Positions 48,201-62,430 of a DNA stretch of 64,000 nt are shown piece after piece. Under the pieces are notes generated by a model. It ran no database searches. It saw nothing but the letters and a program-made list of their open reading frames with translations, and had not been told where the DNA came from. How positions within the stretch are numbered: the first letter of the stretch is position 1; each line of letters opens with the position of its first letter. The DNA lies in NCBI GenBank assembly GCA_024734555.1, contig JANPWX010000096.1, positions 11,780,688-11,844,687 on the forward strand, given 5' to 3'. Origin of the DNA: Trochalopteron elliotii. Its lineage: Eukaryota; Chordata; Aves; Passeriformes; Leiothrichidae. The position numbers were made by a program, and so were the translations under genes.

Positions 48201-51200
48201 ACAGCATCCCACTCCAAGCAAGGATTAATATGAATAAGTTGTAGTCAAACATCTCAGCCTATAGTTTAGGACACTTCTGTTTTGGTTGTAGTGTAACTGT
48301 GTATACTGAACGTGTGCCATAATAGAGAAATACATTTTACCTCAAAAGGGCAACAGGTTTCACTAGGGATTGAGTAAATCAGCTGAAACATAGGGGCTGT
48401 GTCATCTCTGTGTGCTGGCTGATGTGTGTGCAGCCTGTGGTATGCTGAGGTGAGAATGTAATTTCTTATTAGGACTTAAATCAACAGTCAGAGTGGGAAG
48501 ACACACAGAGTGCCCAGCAAGACATCTGCATAATTAGAGGTATTGTAAGATATCATGCATATTCAGGCAGTGCAGGGATAAGTTAAGAAAACATTGACCA
48601 CAATGGAGGTGACAGCTCATGGCAACCCTGCCTCCCAAGTGAGAGCTCAAAACATTTCTTCCATCACTCAAGTAATCAGTGAAGTTTCAAAGTCACTGGT
48701 TGTAGGTCACCTCTTCTCATCCAGGATGATTACAGCTGTAAGATTTGGTAGGCTGAGATGAGTTAAGAGCAGAGTGAAAACTTGAAAGTCTGTCGTCTCG
48801 AGTTTAGCTGTAACTCCTGTGGTGGCAGCTTCAGCATTTCTCAGGGCTGAGACGACCCTGACTCTTCCAGCATCACCCTTGTTGCCCAGGCAACACACAG
48901 ATAAAGCTTTCCTACTTCCCAGTTCATTAGCAGCACTGATAAATAGGGTATGCCCTAATACGCCATCACCTTGCAGGAACTTGTCTGAACAACTCATTGC
49001 CTTTCTGCTTTCCTAATTCTGTTTCCATGGTATGTGTTAGGAAATGCAGAGAGGAAAGATATGGAGCCTGAACTTCTTATCAGTCTGTCCTACAAGTTGT
49101 CAGTAGTAGAAACTGTCCTAATACTACTCCTGTGGTTTGAGAGACTTGAAGAAATGATCAGTTCGTATATACTATTTTATTCAGTTCTGTTTTTCACATT
49201 CCTTGTAAAATCATGCTGTATAAGTGAGGTGTGTCTCCAGTACTCGCATAAGTGCCATATTTGAATGTATGTTATATATTTCCACACTTCTGGTTAGTAG
49301 ATTAGTATATTGTCATAGTTCTGATTTAAAAATTCTTATCAGATAAAACTCAAACATCAGTAGAAATTTTCTCCTTATAAGGGCTTCAGGATTTAGTCAG
49401 TACTCCACATGTATACAAGCTGTTACACAGTGGTGATCAAAATCTTCATGGATCCTTTTAGATACATGGGCCAGACTGGTGTAAGACAGCAGAATGCTGA
49501 TTTCTGAGTACATCACCTGTCTAATAAAAAAATGCAAATCTGTTCCACTGTATGAAGTTTAAAATTTGTTTGGAAGCTTATAAATTTTTGTTTGAAAACC
49601 CTTTATTTGTGCACTTAACTGTAATTTATGTAATGTTTTCTGATGTCTGATTTCAATTTTAAGGTAATGAGTATTAATACATTCTTTCCAGAAAGTGAAA
49701 GTAGGCTGTATTATAATTTTGTGTAACTGGGACCTCATCTTTCAGCCAGAACAAAATTGCTTTTTCAATAAGATTCTTTCTGTTGAAGAGTTGGGCTGCA
49801 AGTCTTCATGGCTGCAGCTTTTATTTCACTGAAGCAAATTCTGACAGTGGTAATTGCAGTTGTGACATTGAAAAAGAATATGGAATTGGTAAGAGAATAA
49901 ATATACTTTACCTGCTCTCAGTATTCTTTGAAGGCATTTCTCTTTTACATATCAGGGTACATAAAGGGTTCCACCTTTCTTGTAGAAAATCTTTATAGGT
50001 AGTTCAATTTTTATTAGATGAATTTGGACTGAAAACTTTTTCCAATCTTTATTACCATAGGAATTGCTGTGTAATTTTTATAGCAGAACTGAAGTGCTAA
50101 AAACAGAATGCACATGCTTGGGAGGAAGTCCTCTTAATTTCTTACCTTTCTTGTGTATTGGGTAGAATAAAACCTTGCTTTAATTATGCATGCCAATATG
50201 CATATGAAAATATCCTGCAATATGAGGAACTTAGTGGAGAAACTGGATATACCTGTCCAACCACATAAAAAAAAGGATTAAAAAAAATAAAACTAAATTT
50301 TGACAGGTTTGGGCCTTTGATAAGATCTAAAAATATCCTCTTACATGATGAATTTTCCAAGACACAAATGTTTAAAAATATATGGAAAAGTTTTGGAAAC
50401 TTCCATTACCAAAATCTCCTTGAAATCAGAGATGTAAATAGACTCTTGGCTTTACAGAGACAGGTAATCAGACCCACTAAGCTCCAACAAATACACAGAC
50501 TCCCTCCCAATAGTTATTAGTTGTAAAATAGTTTGAGATGTCTTTACAGAAATGTAAATTTACTGTATAGCATATTTAAAAAGATGTTTTGCACTCTACA
50601 AACATGCTATGCCTAGTCACAAACTGAACACAGAATTAAAGAAAAGAGGAGTAAAAGGGGCCTCAAGAGGTCACCGATATGTGGAGGAGCAGATTCACTT
50701 TAATGTCGCTCTCAAATGTTTTAGCTCAGTACCTTGCATGGAATGCTCTTTGTATTATTTAATCACAGTCACAGGCAAGCCTAAACACATTACCTGAAAA
50801 AATTGTAACCTGACAGTATTTTGTTCGTGTCATTTATTATCTTCCTGTTCTGTTTGGGAAATTAAAGTTTGTCAAGCATCATAAGAAGTACCATTCAGCA
50901 TTACTTGGAAAACATTTTGCAATAAGCTTTGGTCATATCCCTATTATTATATTGTTTCTGTTACAATTATTGATGTATGTATTTGTCAAGTTTTTTGATA
51001 AAGTCATGTTTGAATGAGCATGAAAGAGAGAAAAAACCAAAACCAATCAGGCTTCAGGATTTTATTTAGAATATTAAAATGAGATTTTAGGGGGAAGCTG
51101 AGTTTGGATTTTATAATCTTTAATTGTGTCTGGGGAATGCCCAGCTGAGTTATTGGCAGTGTTGGGTTCCAAGACAAATTTGGAAGATTGATATAAATAT

Positions 51201-54200
51201 GAAGGACATGAGCAAAGGTCTCAGAAGATTGTACTGAAAAGAAACCACTTAATCACATGGCTATCTGGATCAGGTCCCTCTAAAGAAAGGTATTTTGCAA
51301 GTAGCCTTGTGAGTGTGTACTTCTGGTGCTGAGAATAGTTCTTTTGTCCACAAACTTCAAAACACTCTATAAAATTGAGAAAATAATAGTCATCCGATTT
51401 CTCAGGTAGTAAAACAGGAACATGACAAGTTAGAGACATATATCAATGGAAGACATTTTTCTATATGGAAAAGATGACACTTTGATCACTCAGTCTGATT
51501 TTAACTGCAGGAGAGAAAATGTGTCCCTATTTTGTGTAAGAGGGTCTTATCATCTATTCACTCATGCCTAGTTTCTTTAGAACACCTTACCATGAGATCT
51601 TTGCAAACCAGGAGTAATCTGATTTCCTGTGGAGCTAAATATCAATGTACATTTAACCATTTCTGCTGAGGAAATGGCAAAAAGGGTGTATGTCCCCCTA
51701 GTGAAATGCCTTTCTTCCCTGTCTGATTGTTGGGGAGAAAAGGTAGTTTAATCCAAAGACCCCGCAAAAGGAAATTTGCCCCGTAAAGAATTCTGTCAGG
51801 GTAGACACAAGATACTTATCTTCCATTAACTATACAAGGAACATCAACATTTTGTTTAGAGACATGCTCAGGTGACCCCAAATGAAAGTGCAAGCCAGGT
51901 AGATAAAATCCCACATCCTGTATTGTCTTGCAACCTTGAATGATCCTGTGTCAAAAGTCTGCATTTAGATTGACTTGGACATTCCCTTCAGTCTGCATTT
52001 CAGCTTTCAGTTGTGTAGGAATTGTTTTCCTATCAGCTTTTGGGATCTTAATTTGTTTCCTTCATAAGGGTCTGTTGGCACAAAACAGCATTGACCCCTG
52101 TTGAATTGCACAATTTGCGAAGTTGTTAAAAAATAACAACTTGTGCAGTGCTGGGCAGTGGTGAAGTTGAAACGGGTCAGAAGTTCCCACTATTTTGTCA
52201 CTCCTCTTCTGGTGTTATGTGCGTGTAAACTACTTTGATTGATAAAAGACCTGTTAACACTTCCATGATATGAATTTAAAAATAGAAAAAAAAAAGAGGT
52301 TTCTGCAGTGAGTTCAAAATCTGAATTGATCAGCTATTGCTGTGAAATCCAAAGGCAGGGGGGACTGCACACATGTGAAATAGAGACATCTCCAAAGGAA
52401 GATGCTGGTAATTCCTTATGGTTCACCTTTTGTTAAAATGTGGCCAAAGTATTTTGTCTGCAGAGACGGTGGTCAGCCGGATCTTTTCTCTCTGAATCAG
52501 TGGCTTACAGTAAGTCCTCTCTAATAAAAGTATGACAAAGCTTCCTTTTGTAGAGAATTCACTTCCAGAGAATTGACATGTCTGTCAATTTGCAGTAGAC
52601 AAATGACGTGAGTTAATTAGGATTTTTATTTCATATGGAAATGCTGCTGTGATTCCTTAAAGAGGGTGTCGCAATCATCAGCAACGAACAGCAGTGCCTA
52701 AAGGCAGGCAGCTAAATCAGGTCTCTTGGTTAATAAAAATTTAAGAGTAGAAAAAATCAAGGGAAGAGATAATACAGGATGATAAAACACAATAATTAGA
52801 AAATCAAAACAGAAGCAAGCTTGCAGTGGAAAGCTGTATGAATGCCAAAAATGATGTGATAGAATTTGCATTACATTTCCAAGAAATTAATCAGAAGCTT
52901 ATTATGAGACTCCCCCTCTATATTATGAGCAGAGTTTCCATTTTTCACATGGTCTACCATGTATGGCTACGATGGAGTTTCCCAAATCTTTAGAAAATGA
53001 GTTACCCTGTGAAATGGTAGATGCTATAGCTGAGCTTGTGAATGTGATTTAAGGGGTCAGAACACAACAGCAGAGCCTCACCTGTAGATGGGTCCCAGGA
53101 ATATGAGAAGTGCTGGGTCCTGCCTGGCTGAAGAAGTTTGTGGAAGGAGAGAATGAAAGGAGCCCTATGGCTGTAAGGAAAGGTGGCAGGCTGAGGGAGA
53201 AAACAACATTAGAGATTTGGAGTGAACTGGTTAACCATTTTAAGAGTGAGGGAGGTTTTCACCTGCTCAGTAATATAAGAGAGGACTTACAAACCCCATG
53301 ACACATCTGTCAGCAGGAAGGAGAGATAACATTTCTCACTTTCCCACACAAACTCAGTTTCAGTATATTTAAACCTGATGCATATGCTAAACCTGAAATG
53401 CCTCTGCTGTTGCTGCTGTTTCCACAGTAGCTCCCAGGATGTGGGTATCATGTAGCATGCAGAAGCTGGAAGGGTAGAGCCCCACAACCCGTCCACAGCA
53501 AGAGAAGGAGGGATGTGTTCTGCAAAACCCTGCTGCGGAAAAAAAAATTGTGGGAGAATCGAGTGCTTGCTCAAGTTACAGCCTGCCTTGCCCTGACACC
53601 AGTATCAGCACCTACTCTGGGAAGCTGTGAGTGGAAGTGGTGTGGGAATCTCCCCTGCCAACCTCGGTGTCTTGTGCTAATTATGCAGCCCTGGAGCTGT
53701 AGCTGGTGATCTGTGTCCCGTGTCTTTAAACAGCGCTGCCGGTGATGTTAATTGTAGCCATTAGTCCCTCAGAGCAGAGATGATTTAAAGGAAACTGACA
53801 ACTTTAAGCATTACACTTAATGCCTAAGAATATTAAATTGGTGATTGTTACAAGTAATGCCTAAGATTATGATAACTTAAAGGCTTCCAGGGTTTGGTTG
53901 CATTGTATCCTTGATGGGACTTAGTGTATAATCACTTTGGTTTAAGTATGGCTGTCCCTGAGGTTCACGTACATCTTTGATGCAGCAATGGTAGAAGTAA
54001 TTAAATAGCAGAAAATGTCATTCTAAGGCTATGAATATATTCATAGGGGCGCATTTAGATTACCTGACACTCTTAAGAAAAATTGTTTTGCAGTTTGCTA
54101 CTGTTCAGCTTGAGAATGAATAATAGCTCTTTTAAATCATTTGCTTCTCTATCTCTTTCACCCAGTGGATTGCTGTGTGAAATGCGTTCTGAAAAACATT

Positions 54201-57200
54201 CCCAGCTTTTCATCCCATCTCCTACCCTCTTGTGTTCAACAGCATCCTGTCTTCTGTGTGTGCTTTATTCTATGAATAACTGAAGAGAACTATAAAACCC
54301 AAAAGACTGATAATCTGCAGACTAGATCTTGAGGACCAGTGTTTTAAATATTTCCCTTGTATGAATCTCTGGTTAACAGGGTGAGATGGAAAATGAGACC
54401 AAGGCCAACCACATCATAGAGGAATACAAAACGAAAGAGTCTGGCTAGGAGTGTAGATGAAACAACACTTGTCATATAAGATGTTACCTTCCCTGACTAT
54501 TAGTTGTCATTCTTCATGTAGGAACTAGTGCCCTAACATTTAATCAACAATATGTTATGAAAGCACTCGTGTCCCAGTGAAGGCTGTGCACAAATCATGT
54601 TAACTCTGTTGATTCTGCACTCATGCAAATACAAAAGGACTCACATAATCTATTAATACAGCTCTGTTATAAGAATAATGATTAACAGCTAGTCATGGTG
54701 ACATCTAAAATTGCAGATTAGCAATCTGTGCCTTAAGGCTCTTGTGATCTGTAGTACTTGCACAGCAGTAACTACTGAATAATGTTCTTTTGCATGCAGC
54801 AATCTACTTTGGAGCCTTATGGAAAATATTATAGCACCATATCAAAATTCAAAATTAAATTACAGGAGTAATTTAAAAACAGTGCTTGTATCCTCAGGAT
54901 AAAATTTGTTTGTTTCTCAGTTTAGTACTGTTAGGACTCAGGGGGTCTGAGATTTGTAAAGCCAGGACAAGTTTATTAATCATGTTCTTTCTCTGTAAAG
55001 TTTCAATAACTATTCTCTTTTCACAACTTGTTGTCAGTTTGAATTTTATTCTTGGACCTAGTGAAATGGTTAATTTTGGTCTGTTGTGTTGTTCTAACCT
55101 AAAGTCTGAAGATGAAGCAACTTTGTGAAACATCACTCTATATATTGTATATTTAAATATCATCAGTTCTCTGTGATCAATAGGCTGCTTTGGAGAGTGG
55201 TACTATTTTAAATCATCATTGGTTATTGAGGAAGAATGACATTCTGTTAAATAAAATATGACCACGTGAAAATTAAAATACATATATATTTTCGTGTTTA
55301 TACATGGGAGTGTTTGTCTGGCTTTCTTGTGCTAAAACATATGTGGAAGACATACTTTAACTGGGTGAATGGCATTTTTTTAACCAAGGTATTGAAAGAA
55401 AAATACTGAGTGGTATGTCAGCATGAAAGTCTGGTAAACACTGATTGTCTCTTTCCACTCATCAGTAAGTTTTAGAGAGTTAACATATTTCACATTTACA
55501 ATACCATTTTGAACTGTCACGTGGAAGTCTCTCTTATATCACAGAAGATCATGTAGAGATGCAACACAAGAAAAGCTCATTTTCCCCTCCAAGATAATTC
55601 CTACTCTCCTGCCTCTAAGCTTCATCTGCAGTGTGTTCCCTAGCATCCTCTTGTGTTCATTGACTTTACTTTTTATGTCACATCAGAGAGAAATGGCATT
55701 AGGTCTTGACAGAGGACCTTTCCCTTTCTTCAGGAAAATGTTTCTGTTCTCAGGAGAGATTTACCAGTGTAGGATAGAGCAGGCTGTGTGACATTGGACC
55801 ACTGCCTGTCAATTCACCTTATTTCATTCTAGATTTGGGTTTTCCCATGTGAGGGGAGGCCCAGTAAATTACAGTAATGTGTTTTTGTGATTATTTAATG
55901 TCATTTATGTAGTATGCCTTGCTTTAGACACAAGGGCACATATTCACCTCTTCTGTACATTTTCCATATCTTTTCTTTGGTTTACACAGACTTAAAAAAA
56001 AAAATAGGCTTCAGTAGCTTCCTGTTTCACACACAATTTCAGTGGTGCATGCAGTTGTATTCCTTATGCCAACATGTTGAGAAAATGTTGATGGGTTCTC
56101 ATCTGTGTGGGAACGTAGTCCCTCAGCACCCAGGTGCTGCATGGTTGTACACAGTACAAAGCCATTGCTGCCCAAGGGTGCATTTCATCATGACATAACT
56201 GTACAATCTACATGTCAATACAGGTCTCTGCTCCCTTGGAAATCCCTCACCTGCCTCCCTCTGACTGAGCACCTATAGAGGTGTGGTTTGCAATGCCAGT
56301 GTTCTGAGTTATAACCACTACCCATTTGTATGTTGCCAGGCTGCTTTTCCCTGCAAATAATGTGATCCCAGTGCGTGGACTTTTGGGGTGCGTGTGTCTG
56401 CATGCGTATGTCTGCTTGTCTCACCCCGTCTCTCATGTTGGACCCCCTTCCCTGATATTGGTTTTCTGTGGAAAAAAGAGGCCTCAAAACTGACATCTTG
56501 TGTTGCCATGTGACAGCGTGTTGTGACAAGCTCAGGTCACCTGGCTCTGATGTGGAACTGTCTGGAGCATCCTGCCGTTCACGTGTGGCTGCAGTACCTC
56601 CAGTTCCTACCAGAAGAGAGCAGCCTGTGGGCTGGAAGATAGGGGAAAGAGTGCCAGATCTGTCTTTGTTCTGAGGGAACTGGGAGGCAATGGGGACCTA
56701 CACAGGGGCTACACAGACATTTTAGACATGTGGTACCATAGAAGTTGGTGGGTGGGCAGAGGAATGCTTTTTGCTCCCTGTGGGCAGGAGTTCATACACG
56801 ACCTCCGGTTGAAAGGAGAATGTCACTGTAACTCCCATCAGTGTAGTGGCCATGGCCAGGAGGATGTGCAGGGATATGGAGTCTTGTCTGTGGAATTAGT
56901 TACCTATCATGCTAAAACAACTCAGGTGCAGCTCACAGTAGTGCTGCAGTAATGAAGGGTAGAGGAGTGGACAGTGAAACTGGGAGCTGTGCTAATAATT
57001 TCAGTAGTACTGGCACTGTTTACACAAATCTCTGTCTGTTGAGAACAATATAGACAAAGTAAGTGTTCACAAAGCCAAAAATTCTCTGTGTCAGTAGTAG
57101 CAGATGAAGTATTTTGTCGCATTGCCTGCATGATTCTCGGCAGTGCTGTTTTCATTTCCATGAACTGGGTAGTGGGGAAAAACAGCCCTTGGCCTTTCAG

Positions 57201-58219
57201 ACATGTACAGATGGTTGGCTAGTCAAAAGCCCTTCCCGTACCTGAACCCTGACCAACAGCATCCTTTCCTCTCTGGACAGATTACTGGGCTGTCAAGAAA
57301 TCCTCTTCCCATCATCCATCAGCTTAACTGCTGAAACCCCTGGAGATTAGCAACTGAGAAAGTGCCTGGGTAGCAAAAATATGTCACACTGGTCAAAATG
57401 GAGATAATTTTTTTTACACTATCATTCTCTTCTATTCAGATATACAGCTTTGCAATTTTCATCATTAAATTTACAGAAAAAATATCAATAAAAATATTAT
57501 TTAAATATAACTGTTTAAATTTTATCTCCAGCAGTGGTAAAGAAAACAGATAATCATATGGTTTGATAGCATTAATTTTCATCTCAGTCTCTGAAAATAA
57601 AAACTTTTTTTAATAGACTTGTTATTTCTTCCTCATGGAGCAGTGAAGTGAGAATGAGACTGATTTTAACCATATCCCAATCCTAGAATCACCAAATAAA
57701 GTCTAACCCTGATGAAGAAGCAGTTGGGATGCTGATATTAATGAGATTTTTCTTTTTAGATTTTGATGTATGGACCAAAAAGTTATAAAATTTGAATGTG
57801 AAATATGAAGCCTTGAATTAGTTTCTAAATAAGCACAGTAGTGGAAAATGGCAACATATTCAAAGCTTTACAATTGTTTCTATTTCTTTAATGCATATAC
57901 CCTTTTACAGTTTAGATCAAGTGACCGCAAACCAAGACTATACCCTGAAATCTGAAAGTGCTCAGAATAAAGTATGAGGTACAACTGTGCATTATACTAT
58001 CAACTGGATTTTTTCTGTTAAGGATTTATATTATCATTATTAGGTCCTTTTAATGCTCCTGTAACAAAGATGTCAAGGAGAAACAAAGTGACTTGTTTGC
58101 AGGAAAAAAAAAGGAAAGTTGTACCTGGCGAATCACAACTTATTTATTTTTATTTAATTTCTTGTTCATGGGACTTCCTTTTCTTTAAAAAAACTGTAGC
58201 CACAGATCTCAGCTTATGT
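48201..58219. other. Downstream flank or extended 3' UTR, no gene seen
   Basis: About 10 kb of AT-rich sequence. Stop-free stretches are short and lack recognisable protein character, and I see no mobile element that I can name. Extra AATAAA words near 49523, 49896 and 50166 could serve a longer CLVS2 transcript. No RNA gene was recognised. Confidence 0.6.
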
Positions 58220-58240
58220 GGTGCATCAAGTTGATGCACC
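58220..58240. repeat. Perfect palindrome, 10-bp arms with 1-base spacer
   Basis: GGTGCATCAA (58220-58229) and TTGATGCACC (58231-58240) are exact reverse complements around one G. It lies in the 3' flank of CLVS2 about 310 bases before a CR1 copy. The function is unknown. Confidence 0.92.
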
Positions 58241-58544
58241 CCTGTACAAGCAGGCTAAACCATAATAGTCTCTTAAGTTGTTTTAATGTCAATAAAACCC
58301 TTTGACATGTAGTGTGTTTTGAAAAAAAAAAATTACAGGCTGAAGTTAATAATGAAATAATGATGCTGCATTCAAGAGAGTGTTTGAAAACATGCTTGCA
58401 AACCTACCTGTCAGGTACATAGTCTCTTTAAGAGGTGTGGTTTGCAGTCACTTTATGAAATGATGGTCTTCAACCTCCAGAATTAAAGACAGGGAAAGGA
58501 GCATATCCTGTAGGAATATGACTTTTTATGTGGGCAGGTAGCGT

Positions 58545-58778
58545 AAGGACAAGAGGGAACAGTTTAAAAGAGGAGAGATTTAGATTAGATGTAAGGAAAA
58601 ATTTCTTTATGCTGAGGGTGGTGAGGGTGGTCCATCCCTGGAAGTGTTCAGGGCCAAGTTGGATGAGGCTCTGTGCAACCTGGTCTAGTGGAAGGTGTCC
58701 CTGCCCTTGGTGGGGGACTTGGAACTGAATGATCTTTAAGGTTCCTTCTGACCCAAAATATTTTGTGGTTCTAAGATT
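58545..58778 (+). mobile_element. CR1 LINE 3' end
   Basis: It reads GGACAAGAGGGAACAG, TTTAGATTAGATGTAAGGAA, CATCCCTGGAAGTGTTCAGG, CAACCTGGTCTAGTGGAAGG, and ends in ATGATCTTTAAGGTTCCTTC and a GTGGTTCTAAGATT tail. This is the classic avian CR1 3' terminus, including the codons for the ORF2 C-terminus (FRLDVRKNFF). Compared with the consensus I remember, about 45 bases are missing between GTGAGGGTGGT and CCATCCCTGG. It is 5'-truncated as usual. Confidence 0.92.
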
Positions 58779-61504
58779 TAGCCTAGTGGTAATTTCTCAC
58801 TATGATAAAACTGCCTCATAATAAGATTTTAGTAAAATAGAGAGGCAACTGTGGTACAATGTGGATTAATTAAAATTCAGTCATTAACTGAAATTGACCT
58901 GAAGTCACAATTCCTGTGAGTAACATCCTCTGCCACTTGATGTTTGGTGCAGGATCTTGCAGAGGTTTTCAGGGAAGCTGGGGATGTGACCTGCTATCGT
59001 TGCTTTTTCCCTTCTTTAAGTTCTCTCAAGTCTACTACCTTTAAATTTCTCTGCTAATGTCCTAATGTTAATGAAATATGAAGGGAAGCAGGTGGATCCA
59101 CTAGAGAAGAATTTCTTTAATCCCCATTTATTGCTATTTTCCTGTCTTCCAATTTTATTGATGATCAGGTGATTTTTGTGTGAGGGTTTCCCATGTGGTG
59201 TTTGGTTTTTTTTTTTGAAGGTGAGATAGTCCTTTTTTGTGTTTCAAGTTAATTCGTCAAATGATGTTTTCACAATCCTGCAGTTACAAAAATTTATTTT
59301 TGACTGTCTATTCCCCCCAGTTTATTATTGAAATATTTGCTGGTTTTAATGATTACATATAAGCAGCTTAAGAATGTATAATGATGCCAATTTCCCGCCT
59401 AGTTTCCCTTTCCTAGAAGCATCTTAACAGTGTAATATAAGGCCCAAAATGACAGCAATTTACACCTCTGCAGAGACAATAAAATGCAAATAATGTGGTT
59501 TATCTTGAGTATTTTCCACTGGAAAGAATTAATTTTACCCTGTCTTTATTCTCACACATGGAAAAAAAACCCAAAACACTAATAAGATGGCCACTGTCTA
59601 ATTACTTATTTATTTACATTTTTAAGCTCAGATAAGAATTTATCTACTACAAAAAGCTATCAGGGAAAGTTGTGTATTGGTTGGGCACCACATAAGGAAA
59701 AAGCACCCCCCTGCTGCCTTTTACCACTGCTTGTTTGCAGAGGGATATTTGTGGGTTTCAGACTGCAGAAGTAAGTTTGTGTTTGGCAGAAGTAATTATA
59801 TAATGAGGGGCCATAGAGACCAGTTACAGCACAGCTCCTTGGTTTGCATTTCAGATATGGAAACCTCTTCCTTATAAATAGTACTTTACATGGATTTTAG
59901 TTTCCATGGGGTTTTTGTCACTTAGCTTCACTGAACAGAACTGCTGCACCCTAGGGAGAAAAGTATCAGTGCCATCAGAGAACTAATTTTGGGAAGGCAG
60001 AGAATAAAGCTGTCAGCTTTTCCAAGCTGAGACAGTTTCCCAAGGGACTTTTTATTTTGTGAGGAAAACTACCGGAGGCTAGTAGCAGTACTGGTATTGA
60101 TTTTAATGTTCAAGTTTGCAGTCATTATCTGCAAGAGCATTTTGATTAAAATCACCTGACTTTGATTTTCCCTCTCAAAATGGGTTTGATTTTCAAATTG
60201 ATTTTCTGTCTGTTTATACTATGTAACTAAAACAGTTAAAGTTGTTTTTTTTTTTTTTAAATCAAGCCTGCTATTCTGATTATTAAAGTGGTATCATGAG
60301 TCTGAATGATTAGCACTGAATTTTTTAAAGAAAGTTTTGTTCTCAGGTCCTGTTTGGTTCTGTGTCTCATTTGCCAAACTACCACAATTTCTCATGGAAG
60401 AGAAGCTCTTAAATTGAATGTGCTCTGTTGCTTGACTTCTGTCATATAAAGTCATAAGTTGCAAATATATATTGGTTCCTTTAACAGATGAGCTTAAATA
60501 AGATTAAAGAGCCTAAGAGGACACTAAAAGTCACTTATTCCTGATTTATTGAATGAGAAAAATAATCACGTCGTTAACTCCCATCTCAAAATGCAAGAGT
60601 AGTCTTCTGAAAAGTTTAGTTAATGCTTGCACCTGCTCTATAAATTTAAGCAACGCACTCCTCAGCTTTATTGCCTCCATCCTCAGATGGTGAGGTCCAT
60701 AATTCCAGGGCACAGATGATTAATGTCACCCTGTTTGGATTCCTGCATCTGTGTGATGAGTCAGCCTGCGTGGGAAGGGACAGTTTTAAGCCTTTGAATT
60801 TTTCCTATCTTTCTCTATTCTCCTGAGTGAGACTGATCAGAATACGTCCAAGAAGCTCTTTTCTACTGAAGATTTTGGATACAGAAAAGTTGGAACTGTA
60901 AAACATTTTAATGTCATCTCCATTTTTTAAATGACTTTTAAAAACAGTTTAAATATGTTTATTTTGATAGAATTATTCCTTTGATGATATGTTAGATAAA
61001 ACAATGGTATAAAATATTTCTGCTTCAACTTGGATATTTTATTTTTTTTAAACCTTTGGGATTTTTACAATTCATTATAATATGAGGGAAGTATAATTTC
61101 AAAATCTATATACTTTTCTTACAAACTAAATTTCCACTGTTTGGATCAGCATCTCTTGTTTGCTGTAGGCGCCTTCCAGAAAGGTCATGATTTTGTTAGT
61201 ATGTGCCTCCAGTCCTTCAGAACCATATTCATCCATTCAAAGGTTTGTTCTTTATTTTCTTTTCTCTTCATCCATCCCAAAGCTTTTGCCTCATCCTCTG
61301 TTACCTGATGACAGTCAAAGAGATCTTCTGAGGTGTGTATTAAATAAATAAGTTTGTCACTTTGCATCTTTCTTTTAAAAATCCTACAATTCTGATATGG
61401 GTGTCAGAATCACTTTCTAATTTTTCACTTTCACATGTGAAAACCAACGAGTTTCTCAATACTGTGGTAGACAAGGAGCCCATATGTATCGAGGAAGCAA
61501 AAAT

Positions 61505-61600
61505 AACCACAGTGGGGAGGGGGAGGGGTAGATAAGAGAAAGGGAAAATCTAGAGAGAGAGAAGGGGAAATCTAGAGTGACAGTGAGAGCAAGGAACTAA
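61505..61600 (+). repeat. Purine-rich tract with repeated TCTAGAG-containing unit
   Basis: A G/A-rich strand with GGGGAGGGGGAGGGG at 61514-61528 and two near-identical GAAAGGGAAAATCTAGAG / GAAGGGGAAATCTAGAG units. It is low-complexity sequence with no gene. Confidence 0.6.
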
Positions 61601-61998
61601 AGCATTAGGATAAATAATGCCACGCTCAAAGTATTATTCCAGCATGCAATGGTTCCCTTTCCTTTCTGATTAGCTCTCAACTGAAAATCAATTTACTTTA
61701 GCAGAGAGAACACCATGTTATTGTGTTATTTATTAAAAAACTTGTATTCTCTTTGCAACATTGTTGACTACCATCAAGAGTTAGTCTAGAAAGTACAGTA
61801 TTGAGCTTGCTTGCACAGAGAGAATATAATAAAACTAAAAAGAAATTGATAGAGTGATAACAAAGATGATGCAATGGTATTTGCACAAGACAGTTGTGTA
61901 AATAAGACAGTTCAGTCCTGAAAATAGCCAGTGGGGTTTGAAGTATGATAAAAGCCTAAAAACTGATGAGTGGTTTGGAGAAACTGAATAGCTTTCTA

Positions 61999-62043
61999 TT
62001 TTGTTTTGTTTTGTTTTGTTTTGTTTTGTTTTGTTTTGTTTTG
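61999..62043 (+). repeat. (TTTTG)9 pentanucleotide microsatellite
   Basis: Nine exact TTTTG units without interruption. No retroelement body is visible next to it. It is probably length-polymorphic, as such pure arrays usually are. Confidence 0.95.
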
Positions 62044-62319
62044 TTACATGAGCAAAGAGTCACCACACAAAATTTTCAGGATGCATAAGAAAAAAAAGAG
62101 TCTTCATTCACCCTCTAATTAAAATATTTGCACCATTACCACACAGCACTGTAGATCCTGAAAATATATATGACTTCCAAAAATACATTCATAAGAGGAT
62201 TATTTATGTAGGGTCATTAAAACAAAAGGAGTATGTTCACTGTCTCAGGGAGATCTTGAGACACAGGGCTCCAAGTATTCTGACAGTTCACCAGGAGAGC
62301 ATCCATTCCTGCTTGCAGC

Positions 62320-62430
62320 ATTCTCATACCTTTCCTGGGCATCAGCTGCTGCCCACTGTCAGAAACAGGACTAAACAGACCTTTAGTCTTCCCCAGGATG
62401 GGTTTTCCTACCTTCACTAAAATAGCTTGT
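62320..62430 (+). mobile_element. Ancient CR1-like LINE 3' tail
   Basis: It reads CCTTTCCTGGGCATCAGCTG, CTGCCCACTGTCAGAAACAG, GACTAAACAGACCTTTAGTC. This follows the old sauropsid CR1 tail (ggccactgtcagagacaggatactgggctagatggaccattggtctga) with clear divergence. It belongs to the same broad family as the relic at 12.2 kb. Confidence 0.55.

Noticed and set aside
61514..61528. Possible G-quadruplex
   Set aside because: Only three adjacent G runs; a fourth run lies about 15 bases away, so a stable structure is doubtful.
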